From Paludibacter sp. (GTDB lineage Bacteria > Bacteroidota > Bacteroidia > Bacteroidales > Paludibacteraceae), in contig WRGS01000161.1 in the NCBI GenBank assembly GCA_009787075.1, forward strand, positions 1 through 7,873: DNA of 7,873 bases, given 5' to 3'. The notes under the pieces are model-generated. The model worked only from the letters and a program-made list of their open reading frames with translations. It was not told the DNA's origin and made no database searches. This document shows, one piece after another, positions 5,866 to 7,873 of the stretch (the stretch's first letter is position 1; every line of letters starts with the position of its first letter). The position numbers and the translations under genes were made by a program.

Positions 5866-7527
5866 CTATTCCTTTACAAATTTGCCGTGTAAACTGCCGA
5901 TTTTTAGAATATAAATCCCTGAAGGCAAAGCAGAAACATTAACAGATTTAGTGTTTGATAAATTACCGTTTATAATTTGCCTGCCCGACAAATCTATAAT
6001 TTCAAACTGCAAATTTTCAAACTGAGAATTTTCAATTTGTAACTCATTTTTAACAGGGTTTGGAAATATATTCAAAAGATTATTTGAGGCAGAATAAACA
6101 TTGTCTGTTGCCGCAGAGTTTGAAAAATCGAACCACGCGCTTACAGGCAAATGGTCGGAAGTGGTGTTGTAATAATCGTAAATGCTTTGCAACACAGATG
6201 TTTCCTGCGAAGCAGAATTTGAAATATAATTGCTAAACAATTCATTTGAAATAATAAAATTTTCAATAAGCGGCGCTCCGTAATAAGCGTAACCAACATT
6301 TGTTAAGTTCTTTGTGATACCTGAATAATTGCTTGCATCGTCAATAAAATTTTTGTACGGCGAATCTGTGTAAGAATAGCACGTACTTCCGATTAAATAA
6401 TCGTTGAAATCGCCTGTAATAATCAATTTTTTTGTGTTATACTGACTGCCATCGAGTATTGGTTTTAGCCCTTGCGAGCCGCCTTTACGGCGAATATAAC
6501 TGTCGGCATCGGCAAATGCTTTGGCGTGGATATTAATAATGGAAATAGGAAATGTTTGAGAATTTGCAGTAAAATTAATATTATACAAAGCAGGGAAACG
6601 CCCGCTACTCCAATTATAAGAATAAGTATAGCCTTGAGCAGACGCACCGTTGTTGATTTCCAAAGAATTGACAAGTTGCACTCTTGATTTTTTATAAATA
6701 ATGCCCTGCCGTTGCAGGCAATTGCCTGTGCTGGTAATTGCTCCGCCCCACTGACTGCTGCCCAAAATTGACACCAAACTGTTTATCGTATTGGTATTGG
6801 AAATTTCCTGCAAGCAATAAATATCCGAATTTATTGAAATAATAGCCGCTGCAACATTATTAAGTTGCAAATTTTCGTCATCGGGACCATTATCTATGCA
6901 ACCCAACCATTCGGTATTCCAGTTTGTAATTTTAAGAACGTTCGGATTATTTACATAATCGGGGTCGCCTGTTACTTTAACATTTTTAATTTCCCACGTT
7001 GCGTATTGAGTATCGCTGCTGATATAACGAAAAGCAATACGCGCAGTTGCCGATTTGGCGGCAGCAGGAATAGCCAAATTGCCAGATGAAACAAAAGACC
7101 ATGTACTTGTTGGCTGTTGTACATTGGTGATTTCAATCCAATCTGTGGCTGCAGGGTCGCCTGTATAATTTGCAGAGGCAAAAACCTTGTACCAGCCCGC
7201 TGACACGCCTACATTTACCATTCCTGCTGGTCCTCTTGTGTGGTCAAAAGAGAGTTTTACATTGCTTGCAGCCGATAAATCCATCACAGGACTGATAAAC
7301 CAATCTTCGTTGGCGTAACTTCGACCACCTGCATAACCGCTTATAGTTGCGCCATACTGACTGTTGTGATTCCACGTTTGAGCGCCTGATACATTTACTA
7401 TGGTAAATTTATTGAAACTTGCCTGCGTCATCAAACTTTCATCAAGAATAGTTATTTGTGCATTGAGCGTACTTACTCCCAAACAAAAGAATGCAAGTAA
7501 AATAATATTTTTATTGATGTTTTTCAT
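5866..7527 (-). CDS. T9SS-secreted endonuclease/exonuclease/phosphatase-fold protein
   Basis: A 553-residue multidomain exported protein. Residues 1-23 are a Sec signal peptide ending LNA before Gln24. Residues about 35-188 form a beta-rich module with DWFISPVMDLSAASNVKLSF (75-94), resembling the 'choice-of-anchor J'/cleaved-adhesin type and probably a binding or spacer domain. Residues about 197-466 carry the endonuclease/exonuclease/phosphatase (DNase I-like) fold: ITNWNTEWLG (200-209), YCLQEI with metal-binding Glu241, RQGIIYKK (273-280), INIHAK (331-336), TGDFNDY with Asp373/Asn375, and SDHLPV with catalytic Asp458-His459. All key active-site residues appear present. Residues about 486-553 are a type A T9SS sorting domain: IFPNPV, then FEIIDLSGRQI, SALPSGIYILKI and FVKE at the end. 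It should therefore cross the outer membrane and be released or anchored at the surface. Extracellular DNA or phosphodiester degradation is the likely role, but a phosphatase or lipase activity cannot be excluded. It has its own promoter. Confidence 0.87.
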   Translation of the reverse strand: MKNINKNIILLAFFCLGVSTLNAQITILDESLMTQASFNKFTIVNVSGAQTWNHNSQYGATISGYAGGRSYANEDWFISPVMDLSAASNVKLSFDHTRGPAGMVNVGVSAGWYKVFASANYTGDPAATDWIEITNVQQPTSTWSFVSSGNLAIPAAAKSATARIAFRYISSDTQYATWEIKNVKVTGDPDYVNNPNVLKITNWNTEWLGCIDNGPDDENLQLNNVAAAIISINSDIYCLQEISNTNTINSLVSILGSSQWGGAITSTGNCLQRQGIIYKKSRVQLVNSLEINNGASAQGYTYSYNWSSGRFPALYNINFTANSQTFPISIINIHAKAFADADSYIRRKGGSQGLKPILDGSQYNTKKLIITGDFNDYLIGSTCYSYTDSPYKNFIDDASNYSGITKNLTNVGYAYYGAPLIENFIISNELFSNYISNSASQETSVLQSIYDYYNTTSDHLPVSAWFDFSNSAATDNVYSASNNLLNIFPNPVKNELQIENSQFENLQFEIIDLSGRQIINGNLSNTKSVNVSALPSGIYILKIGSLHGKFVKE

Positions 7528-7569
7528 AATATATTATAAACAATTAAAGTTCTATTTTATTTTTCAATT

Positions 7570-7600
7570 GCAAAAATACAACAATATTTTTAAATAACAA
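7570..7600 (-). promoter_or_regulatory. Bacteroidetes-type promoter for the secreted nuclease gene
   Basis: The minus strand has TTG (7598-7600), a 19-base spacer, then TATTTTTG followed by C (7570-7578). This matches the Bacteroidetes sigma-ABfr arrangement of TTG/TTTG, about 19-21 bases, then TAnnTTTG. The -7 element ends 42 bp upstream of the ATG at 7525-7527. It is the best promoter of this class in the window. Confidence 0.65.
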
Positions 7601-7742
7601 TTCACCCTGCCGAATATGAGGATTTTTATTATTACAAGTGCAGATATTTGTTAGCATCAGATTTTAAATTCGCCAAAAGATTTTTTCTGTCTTTGTATTA
7701 AAAACCTACATTGTAAGCATTTAAAACAGTATTTATAATTTT

Positions 7743-7759
7743 TTGGCACGAAATTTGCC
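7743..7759 (+). promoter_or_regulatory. sigma-54 (RpoN) -24/-12 promoter, rightward
   Basis: The bases TTGGCACGAAATTTGCC match the sigma-54 consensus YTGGCACGRNNNTTGCW at every fixed position except the last W. The invariant GG (7745-7746) and GC (7757-7758) are exactly 10 bases apart. The expected transcription start is about 7770, reading out of the window on the plus strand. No enhancer-binding-protein site was recognised upstream. A weaker, reversed GG-N10-GC match exists in the same palindromic bases, but its -12 box is poor. Confidence 0.65.
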
Positions 7760-7781
7760 ATAATAAAAACAGCATTTTGCT

Positions 7782-7829
7782 ATGTTCTTGTATCAGAAAT
7801 GTGAGAAGTTTCAAAACCACAAGAATTAA
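7782..7829 (+). CDS. possible 15-residue leader peptide downstream of the sigma-54 promoter
   Basis: The ATG at 7782-7784 lies about 12 bases after the predicted start at 7770 and opens a 15-codon frame (beginning MFLYQKCEKF) that ends at TAA 7827-7829, inside the left side of the large hairpin. Such a placement would allow translation to influence RNA folding, as in attenuation. The frame is short enough to be chance, there is no Shine-Dalgarno, and the peptide has no run of a regulatory amino acid. Confidence 0.15.
   Translation: MFLYQKCEKFQNHKN
7785..7825 (+). other. alternative RNA hairpin competing with the downstream hairpin
   Basis: The arms TTCTTGT (7785-7791) and ACAAGAA (7819-7825) can pair, with an inner GAAA/TTTC pairing (7796-7799 with 7809-7812). 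The right arm shares bases 7819-7822 with the outer stem of the larger hairpin (7816-7869), so the two folds are mutually exclusive. A tiny hairpin AGCA-TTT-TGCT (7771-7781) precedes it. Confidence 0.35.
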
Positions 7830-7869
7830 GCACACATGTTCGCGTTATGCGAGCTTGCTTATTTGTGGT
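7816..7869 (+). other. three-tier RNA hairpin downstream of the sigma-54 promoter
   Basis: Three nested stems share one axis: ACCACAA with TTGTGGT (7816-7822/7863-7869), TAAGCA with TGCTTA (7827-7832/7856-7861), and GTTCGC with GCGAGC (7838-7843/7849-7854, with one G-U pair), closed by a GTTAT loop. The internal loops are 4x1 and 5x1, giving 19 base pairs in 54 bases. The asymmetric bulges look more like a structured leader, small RNA or regulatory element than a terminator, and no T-run follows within the window. The class was not recognised. Confidence 0.5.
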
Positions 7870-7873
7870 AATG

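Larger units (their letters stand above)
7528..7873. other. intergenic region with divergent promoters; no complete gene seen
   Basis: These 346 bases hold the promoter of the nuclease gene (7570-7600, leftward). An AT-rich stretch at about 7601-7742 shows nothing recognisable. The rightward half (7743-7873) carries a sigma-54 promoter followed by structured RNA. The only frames open on the plus strand are a 15-codon potential leader peptide (ATG 7782, TAA 7827-7829, starting MFLYQKCEKF) and a frame from ATG 7847 that is still open at the window edge (MRACLFVVM). Neither can be assigned. Confidence 0.6.

Noticed and set aside
7783..7869. tracrRNA-like pattern: the complement of 7785-7823 begins near CTTGTGGTTTTGAAAC, faintly like GTTGTG-type repeats of Bacteroidetes type II-C CRISPR
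   Set aside because: No CRISPR array or cas gene is in the window, the resemblance rests on a few bases, and the hairpin at 7816-7869 would consume the antirepeat end. Finding a matching repeat array nearby would revive it.
7847..7873. Start of a plus-strand gene (ATG at 7847, MRACLFVVM, open at the window edge)
   Set aside because: Only nine codons are visible. They lie inside the hairpin and resemble nothing I can name, so no gene is called.

Overview
The window looks like chromosome from an AT-rich member of the Bacteroidetes, probably Bacteroidales. The evidence is a secreted nuclease ending in a type IX secretion (T9SS) sorting domain, a DUF3078 outer-membrane beta-barrel, a Bacteroidetes-style orphan PstS-like lipoprotein, promoters of the TTG/TAnnTTTG class, and the near absence of Shine-Dalgarno sequences. 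No species can be named from the sequence alone.

All recognisable genes lie on the minus strand, so transcription runs from high to low coordinates. In that order they are: a T9SS-exported endonuclease/exonuclease/phosphatase-fold protein (7527-5866); a short tetrapyrrole-methylase-family SAM methyltransferase resembling the RsmI core (5837-5142); MeaB, the GTPase chaperone of methylmalonyl-CoA mutase (about 5051-3948); a family 2 glycosyltransferase (3862-2828); and a DUF3078 outer-membrane protein (2808-1852). These are followed by a terminator-like hairpin (1790-1828), a PstS-like lipoprotein (1568-618), and the start of a DinD-family gene (404 to the left edge) that carries an in-frame TGA. 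The five-gene run is closely spaced (gaps of 19 to about 90 bp), but its functions are unrelated: secretion, methylation, B12 enzyme maintenance, glycan synthesis and outer membrane. meaB also has its own -7 element, so this is best read as a co-directional housekeeping cluster and not one pathway.

The most unusual part is the right edge (about 7743-7873). A near-perfect sigma-54 (-24/-12) promoter points rightward, against every gene in the window. It is followed at once by a short potential leader peptide and by RNA that can fold in two mutually exclusive ways, including a long three-tier hairpin at 7816-7869. The gene it would serve lies beyond the window. The second notable feature is the DinD-family gene at the left edge, where TGA replaces a Trp codon I expect to be conserved. 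This fits a decaying pseudogene better than recoding, because TGA serves as a normal stop in meaB. No CRISPR array, tRNA, rRNA or intact insertion sequence was seen.
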